A stretch of DNA of 64,000 nt, from NCBI RefSeq assembly GCF_900167535.1, contig NZ_FUYE01000002.1, positions 186,001 through 250,000 on the forward strand, read 5' to 3'. Under the pieces are notes generated by a model. That model worked only from the letters and a program-made list of their open reading frames with translations, was not told where the DNA came from and did not search any database. Position 1 is the first letter of the stretch. The number at the start of each line of letters is the position of its first letter. This DNA comes from Prosthecobacter debontii. Lineage in GTDB: Bacteria; Verrucomicrobiota; Verrucomicrobiia; Verrucomicrobiales; Verrucomicrobiaceae. The position numbers and the translations under genes are program-made. This document shows, piece by piece, positions 35,937 to 50,900 of this stretch.

Positions 35937-38900
35937 TTACTCTTCAGTCTCCTCGCGAGGAGACAGCAAGACTTGCCCGGAGATGATCGGTGTAGTCTTC
36001 AGGCTATCATTTGGATCTTCCAAGGTCGGGGCTTTAGGCAGCAGGAAGTAACCAGCCCCCACCATGCCGGTGCTTGATGTGGGAGACTTCACGATGATGC
36101 CGTAAAACTTGGTCCCACGATTCAAGAACCCATTTTTATCGCCATGGACTCTGTCGATTTCACGAATCGTGAACGAGCCAGAGAAGACACCTGTTTTCGG
36201 ATTGGCTGCGATCTTCGTGCCAGCTACATTCGTCTTCGGCAGGACAAACTTGTTACCCGTGATGATACCTAAGTAGTTAGGAAGGAGGTCGTCTTCAGGG
36301 TCTGCAAGAGCATTCCGCGATGGCAGGCTCGGGTCACCCACATCGACAGCTAACTCATCCAGAGATGAGAAGACTAGGGTCGCGTTTTCAGGATTGGTGT
36401 TTGTGCCTGTGTCAGGAAGTCCAAGAATCAAGTTCACCGGAGCCGGAGTTGGGTTGAGCGGAGTCGGCAGAGGCGGTGTCGCGTCTACATACGCCCCCCC
36501 AACCGCTGTGAGCGTAAGCGGTCCAAAACCGTTCTGATAGTAGCGATTTTTTGGCGAGAGGTTTTCAGGGCGAGTCCAGGTCGGAGCCGTTGCAGGGCTG
36601 CTGCTGATTTCGTTGTCTTCAAAATAAGATTCATCCATCTTATCCAATTTAATCTGGCCAACCAAAGACCCGCGGAGGGCGGTGGTGTAGAGTGTTTGAT
36701 AGATGAGGATTTCTCCATTCGGACCGACGAACTGTCCACCCGTGATGGACTGCCCATCTGCTGTCTTACCAGCCAAAGACAATCTGCCGCTAGGAAGCAC
36801 TGTGAATGCCGCATAGCCATCCCCTTGAGGAAACTTATCAGCCGGGAGCGCTTCACCCGTGTCGGGTGGGCTCAAAGCAAAGGTATGATAACCCTCGTAA
36901 TAAGTGGCAGGATTCAGCAATTCCGACCAGAGATAGCGCCAGCCATTGAATGAGACCTCTTCCATCAGAGCATCATCGGACAGCGTGGCTGTAGAGACAC
37001 TGTTGTTCGCATGATCGAGGGTGAAGGTCAGTGTCAGTGGTGTCTTGCCTTTACGTGGGATAGAAACTTCCGCCATCGGCAGATCAGGATTGATGGTATT
37101 TGGATCCAAAATCAAGGTCCCCTTAAAGGCGTAGGCAGCTCGGCCCAAGGTCACGCGGCCACTGAAGCTTCCAGCTGTTGAGGTGGTGAGATCAAAGCGC
37201 CCACCAATGCCATCATTCAAGACCGCATGACGCGGGATCCAGCCAGCGAACACACCCACAGCACCCGTCGGCACACTTTGAACGTCTAAAATAGGTGCAG
37301 GATCGGCCGTCGAGCTGCCGAAACCGTTGCTAACTGTAATTTTCACCAGATAACCACCGACACGAGGAGCTTTAGGACGGCCCGTGATCAAACCGGTTTT
37401 TGGGTCGAGCTTCAGACCTGACGGTAAACCACTGGCGGCAAACTTCGTTGGAGACTTGGATTCCAACTGATCGACAGGGATCTGATACTCGAAGTCGGCA
37501 CCCACCATAGCAGGGGGAAATTCAAGTGGCTGTATCAACTCAGGGGCCTCGGTGTAAACCTGAAGATAATGAGTGCCGCCAACGACCTCATTGTCTGGCG
37601 CCGGGCCAGTGCCAGTCACGATGCAAGAGTAAACACCAGAATCATCTGTAGTCACTCCTACCAACTTCAGGGTACGGGTATTGGCTCCAATAAAGCGGGT
37701 GTCATCGGGGGCAATGTCCTCGAGCCCCAGCCCCACATCACGCTGCCACTGATAACCGATTACGAAGCCCTTCGGTCCTGTAGCGGTCACAGTCATCGCA
37801 GCTGTTTTTGTGTCCTGAGCAGGAAGGGTTGTCTCAGGATTGTTAACCACCACCACCTGCCCGGCGGTGGCTGCTGTGCGATTCTTACCGTTGATGTTTT
37901 GAGCAGCCAAAGCGTAAGCTCCCCCAAAACGCGTGGTGATGTTGTGGACCGTCAGAGTTGAGACCGTGACGTTATCTTCCATGGTTTCAGTGATGTCGAT
38001 GGTCGTCGTCACACCCGCATAGGTGCTAGATCCGGCCCGTATCGCTTTGCCATTGCGCAGCCATTGCACCTTACGTTTGGTTTGCGCACCACCGACTTTA
38101 GCCGTGAGTTGTAAGGTCTCTCCATCCAAAAGGGTGGTTGAGATGGGGTCTAACAAGATACTTGGGAAACCATCCTGTACAGTCAGGGTGGCAGGCTCAC
38201 TGGTCACTGGATCCAGCATGTTATCCACAATGACACGGAAGCGCTGGCCTGAATCCGCCACAAAAACCTGAGGCAGAACCAAGGTAGCATTGGTTGCGTT
38301 TAAGATGTTTACAAATCCGGCACCATCACCACGATCGCGTTGCCATTGATAGGTGAACGGAGCAGTCCCTGTATGCTGCACCGTAAAGGTGGCAGGATCG
38401 CGATTGCTCACGGTCAAATCCGATGGGGCGATGGTAATCACCACCGGATCATTCACATTTAGCGCGACAAACTGACTGACGGGGGCAGGGCCAGCCGAGT
38501 TACTGACGATGACGTTATAATCCGCACGATCATCTGCTTCCGTGACATTCTTAACTGTCAGAGTTGAGGTATTTCCATTGGAGATCACTTCAAAACGAGC
38601 GTCGTTTGGAATATTCACGATTCCACGTCTCCACTGGAACGAGTAAGGTGCTGGGCCGGAAACGACGACCGTAAATGTGGCCGAGGCATCTGGGTTGACT
38701 GTCTGCGAGACGGGTTGCTGCACAATGGCTGGCAAGTCATTCACCATTAACTGCACAGGAGTGCTTTCGGCGGGATATAGACCCGCACCATTGGTAACGA
38801 TGACACGATAAGTGCCTTCATCTGCTTCCGTGACATTCGTGAGTGTCAACGTGTTGGAATTGGATGCCGAAGCAATCTCACCACCAATATTCACATAGTT

Positions 38901-41900
38901 TCCGCCGCCGGATCCTTTTTGCCATTGGTAAACAAAGTCCGGGCTGCCATTGACAGTGACTTTGAATTCCACGGACGTAAAAGGATTCACCGTTTTAGGC
39001 TCAGGGTTGCCAGAACCAGGGATCGACACTGGCTGTGTCACACCCGTCACGAGAACCGTGCCAGTAGTCAAAAACTGGGAGGTATCCCAGACGTATTGGC
39101 CAGGAAGACGTAGGTATTGGCTCAGCGTCTGACCCGCACTCTGATCGAAGGTGAGGCTCGAAGCCAACAAAAGCCGGAAAGAATCCCCCGTATTCAAGGT
39201 TGCCCCATCCGCCAGAGACACGATCAGGCGACCAGTCGCGGTAATATTCACGGATTGGGCCGCCAATTGTGTGAAGTTATTTCTGCCTACGGTAAACTCG
39301 ACAACCGAGTTTGGCCCCACTTCTAGACCTCCCACAATCGTGAGCGTCTCCACTGAAGCCGTGCTCTGTGTTGGGTCTCCCAAAACCAAGCGTGCGCGGC
39401 CACTGTCATCAGAGCCGGTGCCCTGAAGAGAGACCGAACCGCCGATGATACCAGTGCCGCCCAAGGCAGCTCCAGCATTTACCGTTACGAGACCACTGCC
39501 TGTAGCTGAACCACTCGTATTCATCACTAGCAGCGTGCCCTGATTGACGGTCACTCCTCCATGGAAAGAATTGTTACCATTCGTTAGCGTGACGACCCCA
39601 CTACCTGTCTTCACCAGCGAAAGCACATCTGCCGGAGCATTTGGGGCACCAACCCCGTGTTCCTCTGAGATAAGACCTGAAACGGTCACTCCAAAGCCCG
39701 AGGTAATATTGGAGTCCAGATTCAGGGCCTGGACTTCACTCGCATTCGTCTGATTGTCCTGGAGGGTGATCGGACCCGAGAAGACGACGGACCCCGTCGT
39801 GACGGTCTGGGTGGCACCGAGGCTCATGGTTCCAGCACCGTCACGAGCATTGATTCGGATCTCATTGGCAATCGTCATGCCGCTGGCGTTTGCACGCAAG
39901 GAAAGGGCTCCATTAGGAACATCTTGTTCCCATAGAACTGGAGAAACATTCAAGTCCGTGACACGGCTAGCTAAGAAGTAAGCCTTACCTGCCAAAGTGC
40001 CATTGCTGACGCGCACCTGCACTCCATAACCAAATTCCACCAGTTCATCCATCTCGGGAGCACGAACAAGGTTCATGGTGCCATCAGGTTGCAAGCCAGA
40101 ATTGTATTCGACGCGATAAACGCCATTCCAGGCAGGATTACCTTCTTCATCTTTGACCAGGATGAGTGTGCCCACATCAGCTACTGAGAATGTACGACCA
40201 TCGATGGTGGTATTCACTTCCACGAACGCTCCCGGGCCACCTGCATTACCAAATTTACCGTTATGCAGAGGATCAAAACGACCCGCAAGACGAATCATGC
40301 TCGACCCCGTGGTCGCACGATCCACAGTGATCACCTGGGGGCTGGAAGACACCACGTTACCTGATGCATCACGACGGATGAAGACCCCAGGGGCAGAATC
40401 TCCAAGATCCACCGCCGATGTGCCCAGCGCATTTTCAACGCCAAGCAGCAGATGACCCGAACGAATCACGACCGGAGCTTCACCATTCAAACCTGCGCCA
40501 AAGGAGTTGTTGGAGCTATTGATCAGCAATGAACCTTCGGACACTAAGCGCAGGCCGGCATCACCTGTGATCTGGCCATTCAAGGTCACGACACGACCGG
40601 TCGAAGCAGATAACAAGGCTGAACCATCCAAGTTCAAATTACCGTCCAAGATGGTGTCACCACTGAAACTAAGCTTCGAATAAGCAGCGGCGTCACTCAG
40701 ATGGATAAACTCCATGTTGTTATGGGTAACGTCGCGATAAACAATACCCACGACGCCGTCCGTCATCAGCAATGTGGTGTTCTGGCCAACATTATCTGTG
40801 GACAACACCGTGGCTGGCACACCCCACGTCGGTGGATCTTGAGTGTTTCCTGTCGCCAATCCGTCCGCTGTGGTGGATCGGACATACTTCAGATCTCCGT
40901 TGGTGACATCGTAGTATGACACAGCAGGGTTACCTGTCGTGGTCGTAGGCTGGCCATTAACGATCGCCAAGCTAGGATATTGGCCCACATTGCCATTAGA
41001 ATCCAAGACCTGGGAACTCCCCCAAGTGGACGTGAAGGTGACCGTACTGACGGTGCGCGTCACGGTGGTTCCTGCATCACGAAGATTGCTCACCACCCCG
41101 ACAGCATCGTTCGCCCGAACATAGGACAAACTGCTGCCGTTGTAATAGGCCACAGCGGGGAAGCCATTCACCAATTCGAACGAAATGTGGTTACCTGCCT
41201 GGGCGCCACTTTGGATGGTGATGGGCTTCGTCCAGAAAGATCCATCCTGATTGTAAGCCAATGTGTATTTCAGATCTCCAGTGGTAGCATCGCTATAAAC
41301 AATGGCCGGCGTGCCGCTATTGGCGGTGCCAGAGATCGAAACCTGACTGTTCGAAGTATTCACGGCCACAACGTCGCCGCCGATGTTGGCCGTCTTCATG
41401 ACAATGCCAACTCCCACATTGTTGGTAGTATCCGTCGAGATCGCAATCGAAGGACTCCAAGTATTACCGTTCACGTCATTGGCACGCACATAACGCAGGT
41501 CACCATTCACAATGTCATGATAAGCGATCGCGGGGAAACCACCGCTATTCCCAGTGAAGGTAGCCAAAGGCATCATTGAGGTGTATTGACCACGGTCATT
41601 GACCTTCCGATTGAAACCGGTATCCCCTGTGCCATCGGCATTCAACCTTGCCAACCAATGCTGGGTCACTCCGCCCAGATTGCTAAACGAACCACCCACA
41701 AGCAGTTTACCACCACTCACTTCGATTACTTCATTCACTCCTTGGTTAGGGGCCGCAGCAAAAGCAGTGTCCATTTTGCCATCTGTTTTCACACAAACAA
41801 GATAGTCTGCTGGTGAGGTCAAGCTCTTCGTGAAGAGCCCCCACACCGCAAGCTTGCCCGAAGTAAGCATACGCAAACCGCGCACTTCGGCATTCAGCTC

Positions 41901-44900
41901 CACACTGAAAGTCTTATCCACGAGACCAGCAGATGTGACACGCACGAGACGATTGCGAGTAATGCTAGTGGTGAGGCCTGTGCCGGTAAGAGTATTGAAA
42001 AGTCCTCCCAAATAAACACTGCCATCGCTAGCGACAGCGATCGCACGGACAGTCGCCGTCGTTTCGTTGAAGTTAGGATCAAAAGCCTGTAGCGCACCCG
42101 TAGAATCCACCCGGGCGATCCGGCGGCGCGTGCTTCCTTTTAAACTCGTGTAGTTACCGCCGATCAAGATTGTTCCACTTGGTCGCTCAATGGCCAATGC
42201 ATACACCTCACCTCCTGCATTCGGATCAAAGGAGTCGGCCGCGCCCGCAGCGGGCGTCAGACGAGCCACTCGGTTACGGGTGACACCTGCAATGGATGTG
42301 AAGGCTCCCCCCACCAGCATATTGCCGCTGTCATCCAATACCAGCGTATTGACGGGGCTGTTGGCATTCGGATTGTAAGTGGTATCCAGGCCTCCGTCAC
42401 TAAGCAGACGCGCGATGTTGTTACGCGTGGTGCCATTGACTTGATCGAAATCGCCGCCAATCACGATGTTGTTATCCGATTGCACTGCGATTGCCCGGAC
42501 TTCACCATTCACGGTGGCAGAGAATGTCGTGTCCAGCACGCCGGTAGAATCCAACCTGGCCAGACGGGTCTTGGTAACTCCGTCAAACTCCAGGAAAGTT
42601 CCCCCAATGATGATTTTGCCGTCAGATTGCAAAGCAATCGCATTCACGGGCTGTGCCTCAACGATCACTGGGCTCTTCCAAGCGACTCCACTGGCATCCG
42701 AAGCCTGGATATAGCAAAGGGTGCCATTTGTTGCGTCATAGTAACTGACAGCAGGGAAACCATTGATGATGGAGAGTGAGGGAAACTGTCCCACATCTCC
42801 TTCACTGGCAAGCGTTACAGGCGCCAACCAGCTCGTGCCACGACCATCAGCAGCGCGGACAAATTTCAAGTCACGCCCATTCGTATCGTAGTAGGCGATC
42901 GCAGGCGTGCCATTGACGAGTGTCGATGAAGCGTGAGCCCCCACATTGAATCCAGCAGTACTGTCTGTGTTGCCACGAGCCACCCACTCTGAACCTCGAG
43001 AATTCACATTGCCCACATGAATTTCCTTATTCACCGTTCCGCCTTCAATAGCCAACTCCGTTACGGTATTTTTTGTAGTATTGGTATTGCTCGTGCCCAG
43101 CTTAACCGGACCACTTCCCAAACCGAGAGCATTGGCAACGTCGGCGATGACCAGTCGGCCTTCTGCGATTTCAATACCACCTTCATGAGTATTTGAAGCA
43201 CTGAGGCGGAGAGAGCCTGACCCAAACTTCACCAAGGTGCCCAAGCCGGATAAGGCGCCTCCCAATTCCCCCTCGATATCAGCGGGACCGTTAACGACAC
43301 GCACGGCTTGGCTAAAGCTGCCCAGATCAATCGGGTTAAGCAACGTCACTTTGTGGGTTGCATCGAGCGCACCTAAAATCAGTGAGGAACCATCTGTGAC
43401 GAAGCCATCATTACCATAACGCAACTTGATCGGAGAAACGGCATTCCCTCCGAAGTTAACGGTCCTATCCTGGCCATAAGCCGCAAAACCACCACTACCT
43501 TTGAACTCGACCTGATTGTTCTCTGTTCCAAGAGAACGGGTGAAATTTCCACTACCGAGACCAAGTACACCTTCCTTGATAATGATGTGGCTGGAACTGC
43601 TGGAAGAAGCCGAGGCAGTGATACCTCCAGGAACAGCGTTTGCCGAGTTCAAACGAAGGACCCCACCATGAACGAAGGTGTCACCTGTGTAGGTATTATT
43701 GCCAGACAAAATCGTTGTTCCAGTGCCTGACTGAACAAAACTTGTGCGGGAACGGAAGGTGTAGATTTTCTCAGTCTGCGTACTCGTCGCGGTATTGCTC
43801 AGTGTGATACTAAATTCGACCGAGTTTTTGGAAACCACCGTTGTACCATCTGGCAGACCGGGGCCAGAGACCTCCATTCCTGGAGTGACCTCACTGAAGA
43901 AATCAAATGCACCTGTGACAATAAACATCCGGTCCACCCCCACAAAAAGGCTACCGACACCTTTGGCAGAAGCCCCTTTACCCAGTTGAGAAAGGATCAC
44001 ATTGTCGATGATGTTGGCACCGATGGTGAACGCTGACCCAGTATTATAGTTATGAATAACAAGGTCGCTACCTTGGCCGGACTCCACTACTCCAGTAATG
44101 TTACCTGGACCGACGATACTCTTCTGACCACCGCGAACATTCGAACCTACAAGAATGGCCCCTGAGGTTAATTTCAAGGTCTTACCAGCTCCGATGGTGA
44201 TGGCGCTATCTTCAGAACTGTAATAACGCAATGTGTTGACGTCACGGTCATCTGTTAGAGTGCCGTAGAAAGTGCGGCTCTTCGTAAACAGATAAGTACC
44301 ACCTGCCGTAGTCGCCGTAGCTGCATTATTCAGATAGATAATCATCAAATTGCTATCCAAGGCCACGATTCGTGTCCCCGCAGGCATACCAGGACCAAAG
44401 ACACTCATGCCATCGGTCAGTTTCGCAAAATCGGTGGCAAGCGCACCCGCCACCTTCAGTTGCTTAACTCCAACGGTGGCATCTACACCCAAGGCCAATT
44501 CGACTTCGATGCGCCCACCCTCTGAAGCATCAATGGTGCTACCTGGCTCTACCGTGCCCCAATTGTCTGCATTCATAAAGAAGTCACCCAGATCGTAAAG
44601 GCTCTGTGAATCTGCAGAAACCACGGCTCCGTTGACCAACGAGATCGAGGCAAAATCATTTACTCCAGGATTCACTACGTTGGTGATATCTTGATAAACC
44701 GCCCATGGAAGGATCTGCGCCCGCTCAAAGGTGGAGGTATTCAAAACCACGTTCGCAGCAGCCGCACCCGCCTCGGGAGCCTCCACAAAGAGCACCGTTC
44801 CGCCTGATGAACGAACGACAGTGGTGGTCTCTTCACCCCCCATCAAGTTCAAGGTCGTTGTCCGTGAGACAGGACCGAGACTTAGATTGTTCGGATCATA

Positions 44901-47900
44901 ACCCAGAACGCTCACCGCACGCACCTCGGAAGCTCCTTCATCCACATAGAAATTACCTCCGAAAGTCAACGTAGTATTGCCTTCAGCTGCACCGCGCACC
45001 TCAAACTTACCACCTCCTAAACGAAGGCTTCCTAACGAGCCGCCGCTCAAGTTCGACTGGCTATAACTCCCAGGGGCAGCATTCCGATCAACGGCTTGCA
45101 CGAGCAGTTTACCCTCATCAATCTTAATTTCCGAAAGTGAAGCATTGCCAGACATCTGGAGTGTGCCAGGGCCAGCTTTTTCCAGGCGATCGGTGCCAGA
45201 GACATCACCGCTAAAAATCGCCGTCGTCTTTTCATGGCCCACGCTGATCCGGGCGAAATCTGTCACAGTAAAGCCACGGTTCGAAGAACTATCTTCACCC
45301 ACATACAACAGCGTGCCGCCATTGAAGTTCAAGTTGCCCGCCGATGCCGTCGCAGCGCCTAAGCTACCAACGACACCACCATCCGTCAGCTTGGTTGCTC
45401 GGATAGTGCCACCCGCTAGGAAGGTGATCCCCGTGTAGGAATTATCACCACTAAGCACCAAAGTGCCACCGCCCAATTTCTCAAGCCCCACCGATGGTGT
45501 CAGAGTAAATTCCGACCAGATATCGGTGAAATGATGGTTTGTATTGATGCGGATGTCCGCATCACTCGCGATAAAGTCCACAATAGCTCCTGGAGGAATC
45601 CCAGGCCCCGCGATCTGCATGCCGATGTAGATGTCGGCGGTAGAAATCACTCCATCTTCGCCCACGACCCCCAAGATACGGTTTTGGGTTGTCGTGCTCT
45701 GGTGGCTGGCAAAACGATTGACTGTGGTCCCGCCTGTCAGCGTGAAAGTCATTTCTCGACGGCTATCATTCACCAACGTCTCACGGTCGAGTTCGACCGT
45801 GTGTCCATCTGGATCAATACGGGCAATGACCGCACTCGTGGTATTGGGCGTTGTGGTGTTTGGTGCGGGGCCAAAATTGGTCGAGTTATCCGTAAAGCGA
45901 ACGGAGTCACCAACGACCAAGTCTGCCGTTGTTGAAATCCCAGTGATAATCTTGCGATTACCACTCGTGAGTCGGCCAAACTTTTTCACTGGCTTGCGAT
46001 CCACCATGTCCACGCCAATGACCAAATCACCTGCTTCATTGTATTGATGAATGATGAAGTTCTTCAGGTTACCATTGTTCATCGTCGTCAACGATCCTGA
46101 GCCGACGATGGACGAATCATTCGCCCGAACTGTTGGAGAAACCAGGATGGCACCAGTCTGTAAGGTATGAACTGTGTCGGGATCACCGTCTTCGTTCAGA
46201 GTAATCGTGGTAGCCTTGTCGGTGGCGAAACGAAGGGTCGAAGTGATGGCTCCATCAGCGAGAGTCGTATCGGTAGTGACGTTGGTGTTTTTGTTTTTGA
46301 CCCAATTATCAGCCTCGTACGAAGTCGTCGGCTGCACATAACCATCACCCGCATTGGTACCATTTTTCGCCCACCCGAGAGCTTGTATGCCACTATCATT
46401 GGTGCCCGAGGTTAAGAGACCGGGACCATAACTTCCTGTATCTACGGTCGTATCATTCCCAGAAACTGCCAGCGTCAGATATTTATTGCCTTTGGGATCC
46501 GAGGTAAAAAAGGTAACAATCTCGCGGGCTCTATTTTTATCTTTTGTGGTAAAGATGGTGTAAGTCAGCGGGTCAGCTGGCGTCGGCTCTTCGGGACCGG
46601 TCAGTGTGGATGTAATATCACCCGGAGTGTTTGAGTAGATGATCTGAACTTTAAAAATATTGTTTCCTTTCGGACCTGGATATTTATCATCACGAGCTTT
46701 GAAGATCAAGCTAGCAGGCCCTGCACGTCTCACGGTTCCAGTGGTCGCAAAAGTATGGGGCGGAGTAGTGGTGTAGGGTGTACCATCCGTCGTCAGATCG
46801 ATGGGCAGGCCCCACTGAGTCTCGGAGACTTTGAATTGGGAACTTGTGGCCTGCGTTGCATAGTAGGTCTTTCCTACCACCAGCGGAGCCGGCAGAGTAT
46901 TGCTGGAGCTAAAGACAATAGGCACACCGTCAACAAGGTAAGTCGAAGGTTGCAGACCTGAAAGGTAGAAATTATCAGTGGCGGCATCTCCATGCACTCC
47001 TCGAGAGACGGTGCCAGGAAGCACCCATGCGGCCTGAACCGGAGCCTCACGAATGATGGCCCAACCGCCTAAGATGTCATTGACATTGAGTAGATCCACC
47101 TTGGCGATCTGGGTCGCATCGAAATAGAGAGTCGCACCTTCGGCGCGGCTAATGCTATTCAAACGGATAACGCTCGAACCGCTGTCACGATAAATGGCGT
47201 TTGCACCGGTTGAGAGAGAGAGGGATCCAACAATTTCTTCATGGCTACCGCCTTCTAAGCGCAAGATACCGCCACGGCGGCTACCGCCGAGAACAAGAGT
47301 GGCGTTATCCACAAGCTTAGAATTGTTGTTCAAGCTGTAGTCCAGGATCAAAGTCCCCGCCTGCAAGCTATAAGCACGACGGCTGTTATCCAGTGTATTA
47401 GTTACTGAGTCAGGCAGAGAAGGCATAATGCTTTCTCCGCGCAGGCGGATGGTGCCTTCACCCAACTGGGTGATTTGGCGTGTGCCGAGAAGGTTGCCAT
47501 CCAAAATCAATTCAGAATTTTGACCCACGGTGAAAGTCGAGTTCACTTGCACATCGAAATTACCCGCCCAGCGGGCAGTCGTATTGGTAGGGAGAGATAA
47601 TCCACCACCTTGGAAAGTGACTGTCTCTGGCACCATGTAGTCCACGTCGCGCAGTTCAAGGCGTCCTCCCACCACATTGATACCGCCTGGGTCCGTATTG
47701 CCAGGCGTGTAGTAGATCGTACCCGTGCCATTGGAGGTGAAATCAACTGCCGTCCCACCGAGCGTCGTCGCCACTTTGAAGGTCGTGCTCGTTGCGTTTA
47801 CCACATAATAGGTTTGGGAATTGGTAATCCCGGCAGGCAGAACTTGGCCACGGAACAGCACCGGCGTGCCATTGGCGAGCTGGCCCGAAAAGGTATCCTG

Positions 47901-50900
47901 AGTAAAATCTGGGGCAGTCGCCACCAGGTTTTGTGTCGTGGTTGACATGTAATAGATCAACCCCGCACCGTTATTGGTAAAGCTTACTGCAGCTCCAGAG
48001 GGAGTAGTTGAAACCCTGAAAGTGGTGCCTGTGGCATCTCTCACATAATAGGTCTGGTAAGCATTGATGCCGCTAGGGAGCACTCCATTGACCGTCGTGC
48101 CCGTGGCCGAATTGAAATACGGGATTTGCACGCTGAACACCACCGGCATGCCGTCGATCAGATTTCCGGTAAATCTGCCCGTTGAGAAATCAGGCACGGT
48201 AGAAGCGACCGTCTGGATATTTGGCACAATAAACACACTAGTTCCGTTACCCGTGATGTCCACAGCGGCGCCGCCAATACTGGTTGCAACCTTGAAACTA
48301 TTCCCGGCCGAATTGACAGTGTAATAGCGAGTATTTTCAGCAATCCCGGCGGGCAAGGTCGTGCCAACAAAGAAAGGGAAACTGATCTCAATTCCGTTCG
48401 GTAGGGATTGACCGGTAATCGTAAAGTAATCGGTATCTTTATTGGCCGTCACAGCAAGAGCGGCGGTACCAGCGGAACCGTTGCCAGACAGAGCAAGGAC
48501 CCCTTCCTGCACAGTGGTTTCACCCGTGTAACTATTGGGCATGCCTAATACCCAAGTACCTGGACCCGTTTTAAGTAATGAAGTTACTTCTGATTTAGAC
48601 TTGTCGCCCAACTGGAGCATGAATTCGTTGTCACCTGTGTTCACGCCACTCAGAGTCAATGTGCGTGAGCCATTACCGGCAAAGCCGACTGGGTCGCTGG
48701 CAAGGCGATCCACTCCGAAGAAAGGATCATAGATGATCAAATCTGAACCCAAGATAACGCGTGCAGCTTGATTGATTCCATTTGCAACGATCGTAGCGCC
48801 ATTCACTCCAGCACCCATCGTGAAGGAACGATTGGTCACTTGCTGACCTCTTGGGCTGAGGGACAAAGTCGCGCCATTGATCAAAATTTCTGAGGCTGCT
48901 CCAGTCCGACCGAGACCGAGCGCAGACTGTCCCGATACAAAGTTGATTGAAGAGATGTCGAGCACACCTTCTTGAATGATCACGTTGCCTGTGAAGTCAC
49001 TCGTGTTGTTTGTGAGCGACAATCGGCCATCTCCCGTTTTCGTCAAACTCAGCAAGCTACTCCCACCATTGCTCAGTTTGCCAGCGTAGGTTTCATTGAC
49101 TGCCAGATCGACCGTAAGCACCGAAGGCAGGTTAGGCAGACTGGTGCTGGCACGGCTGTAACCGTTACTGATTGTCGACGAAGCCGTTCCAGACAGGCTA
49201 AGAAGCGTCTGGTTAGTCCCCATCAAGCGCAGCTGAGCTTGGTCGGACATGACGACTTTGAATCCTGCTGTGCCGAGGGAATTGTCACGGCCTAAAGTCA
49301 CAGTCGCAGCTCCGATTGTCAGAGCTTCGGTGAAATTGGCCTGCCCTTTGTAGGTGTTTGCACCGTTGAGATAAAGCTGCCCACTCAAAACGCGTATCGC
49401 GCCGTCAAAATCATTGTTGCCTGAGAACGTTACAATTCCACCCTCCATGAAGAGTCCATTGACGTAGTTTTCGCCATTGATGTTGGTGACACCATTGAAG
49501 CCCCCCTCCGTCTTAATACCCCCTCCATAGTAATTCCTGGATGTGGAAGAACCCAATGTCAGGGTGTTATAGGCCCCGGTATTGACATTGTTACGCACAG
49601 CCAACTCAACCACCCCTTCTGCATTAATTGGGTTGAGGATATTGACATTGACGATAGGCACGACCGCCTTACTCGAAGAGCTCACTGGAGTTGGGATTGG
49701 GTTGATATGCCCAACCTCTAGACGTCCCCCAGATTCACCAAAACTGACTCCGCGTCTGCCGTCACTGATGTCATACGTATAAACCGAATCAGGATCTCCG
49801 AACGTACCATTATTCGCCTGATCTTGTCCAAACTGCAAGGTGCCGCCATTAAGTTGCAGATGGTTCTGCTGAAAGGTCGAAGGCGCTGTGCCTAAGTTCG
49901 TATTGTTACGCAGGCGCAGAACGCCGTTGTTGATGATGGTCGGACCGCTGTAAGTATTGGTTAAAGAGGTCGCAAGGATCAAAGTACCTGGGCCCGACTT
50001 CGTTAATCCTACGCTCCCCCCATAGAAGGTCACACTGCGGGAGCTTGTCGCGGTCAGACTTCCACTGATCGGAGCATTGCTGAGTGTGATGATCGTCTGT
50101 CCTGACTGAGTCCGGTTCACTGCAGTGATGACAGTCCCTACAGGTAGGTTAGGGTTCACGACTTCCATACCCACTTGCAACATGGTCGCGGTATTTGCGG
50201 GTACGGTCATATCCTTGCTGCCTGCGCTCATGGTAACACCGCTGGTGAAGCGCAATTCAAAGTCACGAATCGCCGTCTGAAGGGTCAATGTGTTAGCAGA
50301 GGTCGTGCCTGCATTTGTGCCCACAATGGCCACCAAATCCGCAGGCTTATTGATCGCCGTGCCTACAGTGACATAACCCGTCGAGCCGTTTCCATTGATC
50401 GTTTGGTTGCCATGGCTGGCTAGAAGGCCGCCTGAATCGATCGAAAGGATAGCTCCTGCCCCCAGCGTGAGAGTCCGGCTCGCAGCAGCAGCAGCGATGT
50501 CGGATTGAAAGTTAACGGAATTGACCGCTCTGCGCGTGTTCAATGTCAGAGTGCCACTGAGACTCAACTTAACATTCTTGTCATAGGTCCATGTGGACAG
50601 GGCGTTTGTGCCGCTTCCCGTCGTCAGCAGATAATCGCTCGACGTAAGTCGTGTCACGCCATTCGCTCCGTATTTCACAAACTCATTGTTAGCCCAGGCC
50701 CAACCACCAATGATCCCATCATCCATAGTCACGCCACCATTGATCATGATCCGATTGCGAGTGCTGGTCCCTAGGGCGTTAGTCACGTTGTTGACCCCGC
50801 CACTGGAAGTCTGTTCCAGACCGGCAAACTCGACGGTTGCGCCATAGTTACGCTGTAATGAGGCGAATGAGAGCGAGGAAGTACCGCCGGAACCTGCTTG

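Noticed and set aside
35937..37550. Autotransporter beta-barrel at the end of the giant protein
   Set aside because: No alternating amphipathic strands and no C-terminal aromatic residue; the end is charged (EETEE).
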